A stretch of 64,000 nt of DNA from Ambrosia x helenae (GCA_030844895.1 JAUTDX010007096.1:189001-253000), one strand, 5' to 3'. Positions 11,037 to 23,001 are shown, numbered from the stretch's first letter. The notes: generated from the sequence alone by a model not told the origin. Translations and numbers: made by a program.

Positions 11037-11455
11037 GTAAAGGGAGTGAAAGCAAGTGTCTGTAGGGAGAGAAACCAAAAAAGGCAAATGGAGTTGGAGG
11101 AGGGAGGATTGGGATGGACGTGGAAGTGATATTGTAGGATGTGCGGGAGCGCTACTCCAGTCCAACCCTTGGGTATGGTGTGGAATTGCTCTTTTTCTCA
11201 AATCTAGTAGAAGAGTTTTAAACTATCGTAAATCTTAGACTATCTCCAACGTTAGGGGTGTTCTTAAGCGTCCTTTAGCTGCCACGTCATCTACCATATC
11301 ATATCACTACAAACCCTTAAAAACCTTTATTTCATCTCTAGCCCTGCAAATATCCTTACTTTCTTGAATTTTCACCTTATCACCTATCCACTACACACAA
11401 TATTTAAATAAGGGTTTCATTGCTAAGAGCCTCAAAAGACAAATTGCTCCAATGA
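11037..11455. other. Unassigned stretch between two MITEs
   Basis: Mixed composition with no credible coding region or boundary. Short open frames here overlap on both strands and resemble no known protein. Confidence 0.4.
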
Positions 11456-11458
11456 TAA

Positions 11459-11741
11459 GACTACACGGTATGGGGGCGTGGAATTGTGTGTGAAGCCCTT
11501 CCACGCCACCAACACCACCCCCTATGTGGGGTGGGCCCTTAGGGCTTGAACATCTCCACCGGCGTGAGGCAAAATGTGAGGGTGAGGTGGATGGTTGTGA
11601 TTGATTGTTTAAAAGAAAAAAACTCCACGCCACTACGTCCACCTATGGTTTGTTTGGGGTTGGAGGGGAATTCCCCCTCTAATGATGTAGCAGCCACTTG
11701 TTGCTTATGCACTCTTCACTCAATGACCACACCGTGTAACA
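11459..11741. mobile_element. Harbinger-like MITE, TAA TSD
   Basis: A 283-bp element with left end GACTACACGGTATGGG and inverted right end CCACACCGTGTAACA. TAA lies at 11456-11458 and 11742-11744. Its internal pieces (gtgtgaagcccttccacg, ggtttgtttggggttgg) recur near both ends of the larger element at 18895-21634, so it looks like a deletion derivative of that family. Confidence 0.75.
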
Positions 11742-11744
11742 TAA

Positions 11745-12353
11745 GGGCTAGCAAGAGCAAGATCAACAGAGGTAAGGATGCATTGGAGAAATAGACTTTT
11801 TGAGGAATCAATGCCTTGAATATTGAAATATCCCTAAGAATAAATCCAATGAAACCTGGCCTCATGAAAATTTATAGATTAAATGAAGCTAATGTAGGAG
11901 AGACTAGAGAGAGGGAGGGAGGGGGAGAGAGAGAGAGACTCATCCCGCATGTCATTAAGAATGACATACGTGAGTGACAAATTAAGGGGATAGAAAGGTG
12001 GCCTTTGTTTTTAGGCATTCATAAGACTCGAAGCTTTAGTTTAATAATCAAATCTTAAATTAGGACAAGTTATTAATTTAAATCATAAATCACAACAAGT
12101 AGTTGCTAGCGGTTTATTATAACATGTTTTACGAGGGAATTTTTCTAAAGGAAAAAAATAAAAATAAAAGATCCATCAATGCTAGCCACCAAATCCGTTC
12201 ATGTATCCAATATCCCATAGTGGTCATAAGTATATAGTTGTGTCATAAATTTACAAATTAAATTTAAGGGCAGGACAAAGCCGTGTGTTTAGCACATATA
12301 CAAAGTTTAAACTTAAACTTTGAGTTAACCTTTTAGTTTTCGGTATAATATTA
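11745..12353. other. Unassigned stretch with a (GA)n tract
   Basis: A GA-rich microsatellite is present at about 11900-11938. The rest is AT-rich without recognised features. Confidence 0.4.
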
Positions 12354-13247
12354 TGTAGGAACACCGTTCACAAAGTAAAAGAAATACAGTCGTTTATTAA
12401 ATAAAATCAGATTACCATACAATAATGAAATTAACAGAATACAAACTGAAAGAAAATTACAAACTGAAAGGAAAATACGAAGGAAGGCAAAGGAAACTCG
12501 ATGTGACTGAGGCACGTGTAAAACACGATTCCCTTAAAACAGATTTCGGGCCAACCAGGTGAACCCGTCTGTTTCCCAGGGTACAACAGCCTAAGCAGAT
12601 TGCACTGCCGGAGTTAGCCAAGCACCTGAAACAGTACCTGAAACAAGAGCCTGCAGGTCTGAAAAGTTAGGAAATTTTTCTGAAAGAAGGTGGTGGTTCG
12701 AGAACATGAATTGGAGAATTTCCGGTGTGTTAAAACAGAGTTTTGCACTCGGTATTTATACACGAAACCGAGCCTAGTAATACGCCTCATTGATTACGAA
12801 ATTAAGTCTGGCATTAACTTCGTTTGACTAGAATTCAAACGTGGTCAATGATTGGAATTAATATTAATTTCATTGACTTGACCACATTAATTACCCAGTC
12901 TTGGCCACAGGCTCGAGCCACTCCAGTCCAAGCTCAATTAAAAATATAAAGGCGGCTCTCAAGCGGCTCGCTGCGCCATCTAAACGCCACATTACGCCCA
13001 TCGCCCTCGTCCCAGTCCCGGGCCCGCGGGGCGTCGGGTGCTTCGCACCCTCCTGGCTGCCACTGGGTGTGTCCTATTGTATAGGAATACATTCCTCTAC
13101 AGAATTCTAGATATAAACCAGCACATGATTTATATTTCCACCAATGTGGGACAAGCACAAATTCCTCCAACTTTAAAGTTCCACCACACACATAAAGCTT
13201 AGATCTCTCATTCACCTAGCTTTATAATTAAATGTCATTATATTACA
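12354..13247 (-). mobile_element. Possible solo LTR or LTR fragment
   Basis: Read on the minus strand this 894-bp block begins TGTAATATAATGACATT and ends GTGTTCCTACA, the TG...CA form of an LTR. It contains a GC-rich part (about 12940-13060) and, downstream, an AATAAA-like signal (ttaataaacgac). No 5-bp TSD was found and no internal retroelement sequence adjoins it, so the call is tentative. Confidence 0.4.
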
Positions 13248-13769
13248 TTTAATATAATACTTAATTATTAAAATTTCCCACATATTATGTATTCACACAG
13301 CTTTTTTCTTTTGCATGTGCTTGCGCAATATGAGACTAGCCCACTTGGAAAAACATATATCTCGTAAAGGGGATGTATCAATATCTCAAGTACAAATCTA
13401 GACAAATGAGTAATTAAATTTGTTGGTGTAAATTAGATCAGGAAGAGCATCAGCCATTAAAAAAAAGCCTCAACAATACATGCAATTAACAGCATCTCAA
13501 TCTAATAAAAAATGCAACGAATCTTCATTTATTCTTAAATTAAATAAAGTAAAAAAAATGACTGATATGGTATTTCGTTTGATCATACATGTCAAAAACC
13601 TCAAGAGTGTTGTGAAAATAACTACCTATTAGCAACAATTCCAATATGTGTATGGAAGATTGAAAAGTAGAGATGTAGGGTGTTCAGTGGTAAATACAGT
13701 AAATACAAAGTTAAGGAGAAAACAATAACCACTAATAGTATTGTTATCACAGTTAATAATTATACTATA
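13248..13769. other. Unassigned AT-rich stretch
   Basis: No gene or element recognised. Confidence 0.4.
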
Positions 13770-13779
13770 TTAATAAGTA

Positions 13780-14131
13780 GGGGAAAGATCCGGTACAAAG
13801 TGTTTTTTCGGTAAGAACTGTGAGAATCAAAGAAGGGTATTTTTTTTTCAATTTTTTCCCATATTGTTAAACATGTATTGTAGTATTGAAAACTAAAAAA
13901 AAAATTGGTGTAAAGTAATTACGTGTAGAGTAATTAAATAATTACTCTAGTGTAAACTAATGTATTTATTTTAATAACGTAATTACACTAATTTTTTTTT
14001 TTTTTTTATTATTCATCTATAAGAATGTTTAAGCACATGGGAAAAAAAATTCTAAAAAAAAATAAATTTTTTTTACCCCTTTTGATTCTCACGGTTCTTA
14101 CCGAAAAACACTTTGTATTTGATCTTTACCC
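13780..14131. mobile_element. Mutator-like MITE with about 45-bp inverted ends and 10-bp TSD
   Basis: The left end GGGGAAAGATCCGGTACAAA continues inward through 'gtgttttttcggtaagaact' to 'gagaatcaaa'. The right end (about 14080-14131) is its inverse, from 'tttgattctcac' to 'gatctttaccc'. The TSD TTAATAAGTA is at 13770-13779 and 14132-14141. Long inverted ends with a 9-11-bp TSD are typical of Mutator-like elements. The 352-bp interior is AT-rich and non-coding. Confidence 0.85.
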
Positions 14132-14150
14132 TTAATAAGTAAGTGTATTT

Positions 14151-14268
14151 TTTTTGAAAGGTTAATTTCTTTTTAATTCTTTGGTCTTTGGGACTTGAAC
14201 CCAAGACCTCCCACAACCTAGGTGTTTTAAAGGTTTTGCCTTCACTAATGGACCACCACCCCATTGGT
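14151..14268 (-). mobile_element. tRNA-type SINE with 17-bp TSD
   Basis: On the minus strand the 118-bp body starts near CCAATGGGGTGGTGGTCC. It shows a pol III A-box-like TGGTCCATTAGTG and a B box GGTTCAAGTCC about 50 bases on, then an AT-rich part and a terminal A run (T's from 14151). The TSD AATAAGTAAGTGTATTT (14134-14150) returns as AATAAGCAAGTGTATTT (14269-14285), one mismatch. It landed at the right edge of the Mutator-like MITE. Confidence 0.85.
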
Positions 14269-14285
14269 AATAAGCAAGTGTATTT

Positions 14286-17034
14286 GAATAGTGATTTTAT
14301 TATTATTTTATTGTTTTTGTTATGTTAAATACTTATATTTTTAAATACATTCAACAACTTTATTAGTGTTGTGGTGGTTGTATTTGTTGGTTTATATGGT
14401 GAATACCCAACTTTCCATTCTTGCAACCATCCCTCATTTTTTTTTCTTGCATTTTTTACAATTGGGTGTAGAGATTTTGAAAATTCAATATATTTCTTTA
14501 AGTATTTAAACACAATTAAAAGAGATTGGTAATACAATTAAGTTTGTATAGTAAATTGACTAAATTATTTATTTTCCTATGTTTTACTCGGGTAAAATTT
14601 TATGCCTACAAACTTAAAAATGACGCAATTATTAAGGATGCTAACCATAGAAATTTCACGAGTATACGCAATAATTTAGATAGAAAGTTTATGTATGATA
14701 AACTAATATCACGAACACAATGACAATTGATTTAGGTTTGATTTTGAATTTTGAAATGTCGCAACGCTATGTCGTTACTTAATTATTTTCTAAATCATTG
14801 TGACGCGGCCGCAATGCACGGCTGGATAAAAACCTAGTTAATATTGATAACCACACTTAGTTGTTTTGTAACACTTCGCTTGTTATCAATTTGGATAAAA
14901 GAAAATAGCAAATTATCATTAGTACGCTTGTCGCTTGGTGATGCTACATCGTTAAAAACCTTGCTTGGAAAACCTAATAGGATAATACCATAGGTAAGGG
15001 AAAAAGAGTGCATGTTTTTTCTCCTAGTGATACTTCTGGTTCACTTATGATTTATGTTGCCTTGTTAAAGACATTGCTAAGAAAACCTGATGGAATAAAA
15101 CTTAGTGAAGGGAAAAAGAGTGTAGCGTGTCTAATACTCCCCTTGATTTTAATATATATCTTTCAAATGACGGTGTTGATCTTCTGTAAGGTGCTCAAAC
15201 ATTTTGTAGCCAATGAGTTGCCGCTTTATCTCTTGATGTACAATTATTTAAACTAAGAAACATTGTATGATCTTCATTTCAAACTTCTAGCATCTCCTCT
15301 CGTATGTATGTACGACAAGATCAACGACCGTGTTGTGTTATATTCCATGCATTAACAAGACTAACCTAAACCCTCATTTACGGGTTAGTAAAATACAAAC
15401 TCATACTTGAGTGTCGCCTCACTGGAAACAAACTATATCTTATCAATAAATTCATATAAATTAATGATATATCTAGTTGTATATAGTTGACAAGAAATAT
15501 TGCATCAACTGCACACAACTAAAGTACTAATGGATTAATAATCACTTTATATAAAATTTGATAACGATTTTATACCAAATGATTTAAAATCTCCAACTTT
15601 CTTAGAAATAGAGTTTGACATATTAAAATGTCCCATCGTTTGGGTGTAACTTGATAAAAATACCATTAAACATATGTTTTACCCTCATACCATCTTGTCA
15701 CCATTGACGGAGCCACCTTATGCGTAACGATGTCGCCCGACACTGTTGCGTATTATATGTAATGTGTAATAGAAAAAATATGAGTGGCACCATTGTTTTT
15801 TACTAGTGATACCAACATTTTTTTTATGAATGACACCACTGTTTTTTCTAACCGTTTTACATAAAAAACAAATTTGTAGTTTAAATATTAAGTCTAGTTA
15901 CTTAATTTTTAACATTAGATATTAAAACATTATAAAGGCCCATGTTTTTCTTTAACCTTTTTAACCCGATTTAAATACGATGTGAGAACTCAAGACGGTT
16001 GAGAATTCTTATTTTGACTTTGTTATAGAAAAAATATGAGTGACACCATTGTTTGATGGACGTTATTATCTTTGCTATCTTAAATAAGGTTTCCTCTTTA
16101 GTGTATATAGAGATTATTATATAGGATTATAACTTAATCCTAAATCACCAACTCTCAACATCTTCCCCCTCTCTCTCTCTAAATTCGTAGCTTATCAAAG
16201 CACCTTAACCATTCTAATCGTATACCCTAAAAAAATCTGATCATTTTCAAGAATAAGTCGTATTTTCACCATGATTACTGACTTATCAGTACACACAATT
16301 TAGTATTCTTGTTTTCTTTTAGTTGTTAAAGAATTGATAACATAAAATAATAATAAAGCCATGAATAATTTCAATTAATGTTTCGTTTAATAATAGAACA
16401 GTATAATGATATCCATCATTATCCAGGTTGATATTCATTTTGCAGCAATATTTAGTTTTGCAATACAAATTAAGAAAAAAATACACGACTTTTAATCTAG
16501 AAAAACTTAATTGCAGTTGACTTATAGAAGGAACGGAATTAAGTTTTTCGGGTTAATTGCAGTTGAAATATAATATACTACAAAAGAGATATGGTTCCGG
16601 ATCCCTACGTCCGGGTTAAGCTCACATCCAAAACTACAAAACAATCAACTAGGCATAACAAGCCACCTGCAGAATGACGATAACGTGTGACCAATCATCT
16701 CCCACGGACCGTTGTGCTAGGCGCTCCTCTACCAAGCGTAAACCGTATAGGAAGCAGGAGGTCAATGATAGTGGCATCCGACCAATCACAGTAAACAGAC
16801 CATTGTACTAGGTGTCTCCCCACTAACGAAATGTGGTAGAGGAGCCAATCATGCATCGCAAATCCACGTCATCCTTAACTTCCATTAGCAGCTGATGCAA
16901 TCAAGGCGAATGGTACTCCCTGAAAATGACGTGTAGCCAATCAGGCCATGCAGACGTGCTACCACCTCTACGGACGCCCATGGTGAGGACAGAGGGGACA
17001 AATTGAATGTTCTTGGCAACGATCCCTCATCCAC
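14286..17034. other. Unassigned AT-rich region with retroelement-like scraps
   Basis: At about 14940-15010 and 15053-15125 two copies of a motif (ccttgctwggaaaacctrat ... agggaaaaagagtg) stand about 115 bp apart, resembling sequence seen near copia LTRs. At 14800-14836 a possible Helitron 3' end (GCCG...CGGC hairpin, then CCTAG before T) occurs without a matching 5' end. Three diverged 'gacaccattgttttt' motifs lie at 15785-16055. Around 16600-17000 the sequence is more GC-balanced but has no recognised coding content. Confidence 0.35.
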
Positions 17035-17345
17035 TAGGGCTGTAAACGAACCAAACGAACACAAACATGGCGTTGTTTGTGTTCGTTTGTTAAGGATTTA
17101 ACGTGTTCACAAACTGTTCACGAACACTTATCGAACACGATTTTTTGTTCGTGTTCGTTTGTTAAGGAAATAACGTGTTCACAAAATGTTCATAAACACT
17201 TACCGAACGAGGTTTCTGTTCGTGTTCGTTAGTATTTATCTACTAAATTTAGGTGTCGGACAAAAGCGAACACAAACAAACACAAATGAATGTAAAAGAA
17301 CACAAATATGTACTAAACAAAATCTAGCACACACTAACACATTAA
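17035..17345. mobile_element. hAT-like MITE, truncated
   Basis: It begins TAGGGCTGTAAACGAACCAA and continues in repeats of 'tgttcgtgttcgtttgttaa', the same family as the complete copy at 43712-44239. The right terminus is missing, so the TSD cannot be read. Confidence 0.65.
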
Positions 17346-17349
17346 ATTC

Positions 17350-18249
17350 CGAAAATTAGCATTTTTTATCGCGAACATTGTCTGCCCGGAATATACTAAT
17401 CCAATTACCCAAATATACTTGACATAATCTTGATCACATAATGTTATTCCCTGAACACTTTCTTATTCACTGGAAATCATAGTTATTCTTACGCCGAATG
17501 GTGATTACGAGAAGAACCCTTTACCCCTCCTCGTAACGAGCTCACAATGTTCTCAGTTTTGTAGGTTTACTATTGGAAGCAAAACTTTTGACTATCAGAC
17601 TAACCATACCCTGTCAAACCATTATTCTATATCTCCGGATTTAGATTTGTGTTTTTTTCAATAGGCATGAAAGTCATATGTAGCGAGTATTAATTGAAAA
17701 ATACATAAGAAAATGGCAAGTGTGTTAGGAATATTAGTTAAATGACCTATCCTTTTTACCACTACCACTCTATTCCATTATTCTTGAAGCACTTTAGATG
17801 CTACCTTTTATTATTCAATTTTATGTCACTTACTCACTTATATGTCTTAACATCTCTCCAAATTCTATGATTAATCACACAAAAACGCACCATTGTTTTT
17901 TATATAATATATATAAAAAGTAAAAGTATAATTATAATGGCATTTAATATCTATTGATAAATTAGATATAAACATTTATGGACTAATCTGGGCACAAAAT
18001 ATTCACTTACACTGTATGATAATGTGTTGTTACAATAAGGAAAATGACCGGGTTTAAGGTTAGAAATGTTGTGGGTTTAGAGGGTTTCTATGCCCCTAGA
18101 TGGATCTGCACAAAGAAGCAAACATCGTTAGCCTTAACGCAGGAGGGAACCTCCTACGTTTGGACTTCGGCGTTAAAATAAGTAGCTATTCATTTGGAGT
18201 TGGGAAAATATGAAGGAAAGAGTATATGAGTGAAAGAAAGAAATGAGTG
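17350..18249. other. Unassigned AT-rich stretch
   Basis: No gene or element boundary recognised. Confidence 0.4.
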
Positions 18250-18252
18250 TAA

Positions 18253-18486
18253 GAGGCTATTTGGTAAGCTTGTTTCAGCTTCTGAATGGAATGGTTAAGG
18301 CTGAACCATTAAGATTTTGGATGTTGCTAAACCATTAAGCACTGAACTAGGTTGAACCTTAATGAGACTCTCCTACCAATGTGGGACAAGAAAATTAACC
18401 ATTAAAAGGTCCAACTTAATGAGACAGCACTTAACCATTCAGACATCTTAATGATTCAGCACTTAATCAACCAAACAACGTACCCC
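18253..18486. mobile_element. Tourist-like MITE B
   Basis: A 234-bp element flanked by TAA (18250-18252 and 18487-18489), with ends GAGGCTATTTGG and CCAAACAACGTACCCC. The interior 'cagcttctgaatggaatggt' and 'ccaatgtgggacaagaaaa' is shared with element C at 46038, so the two are siblings. Confidence 0.8.
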
Positions 18487-18489
18487 TAA

Positions 18490-18894
18490 GTGAGTTTGTA
18501 GGATGACAAATCTAAGGACCTCCTTGTATAGGTAGTGAGTTCCCGCCTAGGAGCTCCCATAGGATAGCCATCATACTATACCTGGTAAGCATTAACCCTT
18601 CTTCTTTATCTCCGCAAAGAAGTCTTGCCCTTTTGGTATAAATTCAGTCTTTTGCTACTTTTGATGTCTAAATGGAGCTGTTTGATGTGATTATCCTTGA
18701 CCATAGCAAAAGCTGAAATACCTTTTTCCCTTTTAGATTAAAGTTACTGTTCACCTTTTCAATCCCAGGCTACTATAAGGCAGCTAATAGCATCTTATGC
18801 TGCCATGTATAAGCTGCTCAGCTTTATTAAGTCAGGCACCCCTAATGTTTTATGCTGCTTTATTATTTAACAAAGGACTAAACTTGGGGGTTTT
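18490..18894. other. Unassigned stretch
   Basis: Nothing recognised between MITE B and the Harbinger-like element. Confidence 0.35.
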
Positions 18895-19329
18895 TTAGGA
18901 CCCACGTCATCAGAGATGTAGAAAAAAAGTGTGAAGCCCTTTCATGTCACCTACATCACCTTAAGACCGGTGTGGGCTCTCTAGGTAGAGATCTACACCA
19001 GTGTAGGGCAAGAGGTCATGGTGACGTGGCGGGTGGTGATTGGACCTTTTAAGCCAACCGTTTGTCAATGGTAGTTAGGCAGGGTTAATTAATTTTTATT
19101 TAAAATTTACCGTTGATGTGTTGCAAAACACTTCTATTTTTCTATGTATGTTTGTGTGTATTTTATTAGCTTTTCATGAGTCTTGAGTCATTTTTAGTTA
19201 TTATTTGTATCTTTAGCTTTTTATAGGTATTTATAGATTTTTATATATTTTTAGTACTTATTTATTTTATATTTTGGTAGTTGTTTATGAACGTTAGAGT
19301 GTAAATGAGACTTTAGTCGAGCCAAGAGC

Positions 19330-19499
19330 TAACAACAACAACAACAACAACAACAGCAACAGCAACAGCAACATCAACAGCAACAACAATAGCAGCAACA
19401 CCAGTAGCAATAGCAACAACAACAGCAACAACAACAACAACAGCAACAGCAACAGCAACAGCAACAACAACAGCAACAACAACAACAACAACAACAACA
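19330..19499. repeat. (CAA/CAG)n microsatellite
   Basis: About 55 CAA/CAG triplets with a few CAT and ATAG interruptions lie inside the LTR-like element. The mixture could read as polyglutamine in one frame, but no gene surrounds it. Confidence 0.95.
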
Positions 19500-20140
19500 C
19501 TTTGTGGCTATGTGGAAATTAGTGGAAGGCCTCATGGCCCTCAAGAAAAAAAAGCCCAATGATTGGAAAATCCCTACTTTGACAATTTATAAACAGAGAG
19601 GAGGACGGCACAGTATTTTGAAGAGCATTATTTTTCGAGTGACACAACAGCCGCAAAGATAGAGAGGTCGACAGAAGGAGAGGAAGGCGTGGATCAAGAT
19701 TGAAGGCTCGGGTTCAACTATAATGATTTTTGGGTTTATATTTATTTACTTCGTGTTTATAAATATTAGTATCATGACTATGTGTTATTTTGATCCTATA
19801 TTTTTATCTTTTTCCATGTTGATGAGTAGCTAAACATTTAGGCTACATAGGTTGTTATGATGAATACTTAGCATTTTTATGACTTTCGGATTCGTTTAAT
19901 TATATAATTGTTTTATGTTTTGGTAAAGATCTATTTGAGTTTGGTTATAATGCGTATGCTTATTTAAGTCTAATTTATGATCTTTGATAGTTCCATATGT
20001 GTCTTGTTGAATATCTTTCAGTTATAGATGCATGTTAGGTTGCCTGCTTTGTGCTTGTAACTAGTTTATGGTTTTTGACGTCTAATTCCATAGGAACTTG
20101 ATTTTGAGATTTAGAGGACTTAGGTATTCTGCCATTCCTT

Positions 20141-20450
20141 GAGACCGGGATGTGATAGGGTGTCGGGTTGTCTAGATCTTTAGGTATCGGGTAGAGGTGA
20201 GACTGGGAGGTGATCCTTGCCTAGTGTGTCTTTAGATTCTTGTAATTCCGAATTGTTTCCAAGCCAATTAGATTACTCCTTCACATTTTTGGGTGTGTTG
20301 TGACTAGCGAGACCGGGAGGTTAGCGAGTCTTTCGAGTACCTTAGCATTCCCTAGTGAGGTGAGACTGGGAGGTGATCCGAACTAGTAACCATTGATTTA
20401 CACGTCCCTTAGGATTTTTTGAGAGGTATTAGTGAGACCGGGAGGTGATC
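20141..20450 (+). repeat. Five spaced copies of a GTGAGACCGGGAGGTGATC-like motif
   Basis: Copies occur at about 20141, 20197, 20307, 20360 and 20432, separated by unlike sequence of about 50-110 bp. The spacing is irregular, so this is not a simple tandem array. They lie inside the LTR-like insertion. Confidence 0.75.
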
Positions 20451-21035
20451 TAACATGCTTTAGGGGTTTCCTCGGTCAGGCGTATCTTTAGAAAACTTGG
20501 TAGCCAATCCATTATTCGATTCCGAGAGTTGTGAGTCTGCGGGTAGGTTTCTAGACCTAGGTAGTTGTTTTCCATATTTTCTGAGTTTCTCTCTAGTTTC
20601 CGAGTTGTCTGTTCTGCTTCCTATTATCTGTTCGTTTCAGTCTTTTAATTTATTTACTTTAATAATTAATACGTAAAAAATTCACAATAATCCAATTTAC
20701 TAGGCTAGGAGTCGATAAAGGTCTAGAACCGAGAGTCGCCATATTGTGTCCACGGATCGATATTCCGGACTTACTTGCTCTGCTACACTGCGATCGGTGC
20801 ACTTGCCGTTAGTGTGTGGTTCAGCGGTTTTTCCATTTTTAAAACTTGACCCGAATTTATTTAATACACATTTTCACACATCAACCGTTTATTTTAAATT
20901 TACCAATTTAAACACCCTATTTTTACCATTTTTAACACAACCTTCAATATCTCATCATTTCTCAACCATTCCTCATTTCCTCCACCTTTCTTTCACTCAA
21001 ATTCAACTAAATTTTATCTTTCTAATCTATGAACC

Positions 21036-21242
21036 TTGATGCTTTGGACGGAAGAGGAGGAAATCGCTCTCATAACCGCTTGGACGAAAGTACACAATAA
21101 CGCTCCACCGGGCCGAGGGCTAATTTGGACACACGTCCTTCCTGAATTCAAAAACGTTGTTGGTGGTTCTACCCACTCGGTTGATTCACTCAACCGAAAC
21201 GGATTGTCGCAACAAGTGTCAAGGATTCAAAGTTCACCATAG
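21036..21242 (+). pseudogene. SANT/Myb-like (Harbinger ORF1-type) fragment
   Basis: The frame encodes WTEEEEIALITAWTKVHNN, then GLIWTHVLPEFKN, which resembles the SANT/trihelix start of the accessory protein carried by plant PIF/Harbinger elements and related host proteins. It is only 68 aa and ends early. Its place inside a Harbinger-like element supports a transposon origin. Confidence 0.5.
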
Positions 21243-21639
21243 AGCAACCTTGCAGACGGTGCCCGCCAATACCAATCTCGGTACCGTGGTGAATTATCCC
21301 ACATAACGGCGTGACAAATGATGAGGCTGACAGTATATTAAGTTTACTGTCTTTAATTATGTTTACTTATTCTTTTTAGTTATCATGTTTTTTAGATTAA
21401 GTTAGGTTTATTTTTATATAATGTTATGTTTTTGTATGAAATGTTATTTTTTTACGTTATTTATTAATTTATAAAGAAAATGAAAAAAAAAATCCGAACC
21501 GAGCTGACGTGAAGGCCACCCAACCACCGTCCACGTCACTACCACCCTACGGTTGTTTGGTCTTGGAGGAGAATTTCACCTATCACATGTCGGTTCATGG
21601 CTCTCAAAGACATGTCCACACCGTACAATATTAGTGTTA

Positions 21640-22117
21640 AATTCCCTCCACCAACGATTTATTATTTCGGGCTTGCTTACAGTTTAATGTGGCTACTAAC
21701 TTGGTTATTGCCATTTAGCTCGTGGCACATGGAGATTAGCTTAGCTTTTTTTTTTTCCAGTTCACACATGTGGATCATAAATAGTAATCAAACCAAAACC
21801 GAATAAACTGATGATCTATAATTAAGGGTGTTTATTATTCTGTTTCGAACTGAATAACCGACAAGCAAAGCAAACTAAATTTATATTGTAACCAAACCGA
21901 AATGAGAGAAGAATTTGGTTCGGTGCTTGGTCTGATTTTCAGAATTCTCAAAATAAGGAAATAAACATAAAATCGAAAACCGAATCGATGAACACTTTTG
22001 AACACAAGTTCGCAACTAACACACAAAGGTAAAGGTTCTTACATTGAAATGCAATTTGTTCATACCTTATGTGTTCTTTTACGTACTTTTACGTAAGGAC
22101 TTTGCTCTTTTTTATGC
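21640..22117. other. Unassigned AT-rich stretch
   Basis: No gene recognised; short open frames lack any family resemblance. Confidence 0.4.
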
Positions 22118-22120
22118 TTA

Positions 22121-23001
22121 AGTAGTGTTTGGTATGATGGAATGAAAGGGAGAATGAAATGGACCATTACGAGATAATGAAAAATAGTGTGTTTGGTTGG
22201 TTAAAGGAATGGAATCACTCATTCCACAAGGCATTCCATTCCCTCAAAACCATTCCATCCACCCCCCATGTTTTTTTTCATTCCATCCCTCATTCACCTT
22301 TTACTAACAACACCATAACCTATCACCCACCACCACCCTCACCCACCACCATCATCACCACCCACCAACCACCACCGCTGCCGCCACCACCCACCACCAC
22401 CGTCACAACCCACCCCCGTCGCCCACCACCACCGCCGCCGCCGCCACCACCCACCACCGTCATCGTCGTCGCCGCCACCAACCACTGCCACCACCCCTAC
22501 CACCCACCACCGCCGCCATCCAACACCACCCATCGCCGCCCACCATCGTCACCCACCCACCGCCGCCTCCACCACCTGCCACCGCCACCTGCCACCGCCA
22601 CCGTTACTCACCACAATTTTCTTTACCAACCACTACCACTGCCACCCACCACCACCACACACCGCCACCAACCACAACCCACCATCGCCACTACTAACCA
22701 TCGTCGCCCCCACCATCACGACCGTCCACCTCCACCTTCCACCGCCGCCAGTACCTACCGCCGCCGCTATCGCCACATATCACCACCCACCATCACCATC
22801 ACCGCCACCGACCACCACCCACCACGACCACTCACCTCCGATTTTATTCCTTCGTCTTTTCCTGCCTATCTAACAACACAAAGTAATGTTTTGTTTCATT
22901 CCACATGGCAACCAAACAAGACATGGAATGGTAATGATCCATTCCATTACCTCGTCCATTCCATTCCCTCTCCATTCCATTACCTTATACCAAACAGACC
23001 C
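22121..23001. mobile_element. Tourist-like element with a CCACCA-rich core
   Basis: An 881-bp element flanked by TTA (22118-22120 and 23002-23004). Inverted ends are AGTAGTGTTTGGTATGATGG and CCTTATACCAAACAGACCC, followed inward by multiple 'ggaatg' motifs that return as 'cattcc' at the right. The middle (about 22320-22850) is a C-rich CCACCA/CCGCCG tract that leaves a long Pro/His/Thr-rich frame. I take that frame to be a by-product of the repeat, not a gene. Confidence 0.72.

Larger units (their letters stand above)
19114..20883 (+). mobile_element. Solo LTR-like insertion (1.77 kb) with TSD ACCGT
   Basis: It starts TGATGTGT and ends ACACATCA, a perfect inverted terminus of TG...CA form, with ACCGT at 19109-19113 and 20884-20888. 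No second terminal repeat or internal gag/pol is present, so a solo LTR fits best. It contains a CAA/CAG microsatellite and five copies of a GTGAGACCGGGAGGTGATC-like motif. Near the 3' end, 'tccacggatcgatattcc ... gcacttgccgttagtgtgtg' matches the layout of the insertion at 29518-31190, indicating the same family. Ty3/gypsy is suspected, not shown. Confidence 0.72.
18895..21634 (+). mobile_element. Harbinger-like element split by an LTR-like insertion
   Basis: The right end (about 21490-21634) closes with CCACACCGTACAATA and TTA, matching the end of the 283-bp MITE at 11459-11741. The left end (about 18895-19080) shares 'gtgtgaagccctttc' with the left part of that MITE but its tip is degraded. 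Between them lie a 1.77-kb LTR-like insertion (19114-20883) and a short SANT/Myb-like coding remnant. The left boundary is approximate. Confidence 0.55.

Noticed and set aside
14800..14840. Possible Helitron 3' end
   Set aside because: A short hairpin and CTAG|T are present, but no matching 5' end or sister copy was found.
19294..19559. Poly-Leu and poly-Cys frames
   Set aside because: They are reverse-strand readings of the CAA/CAG microsatellite.
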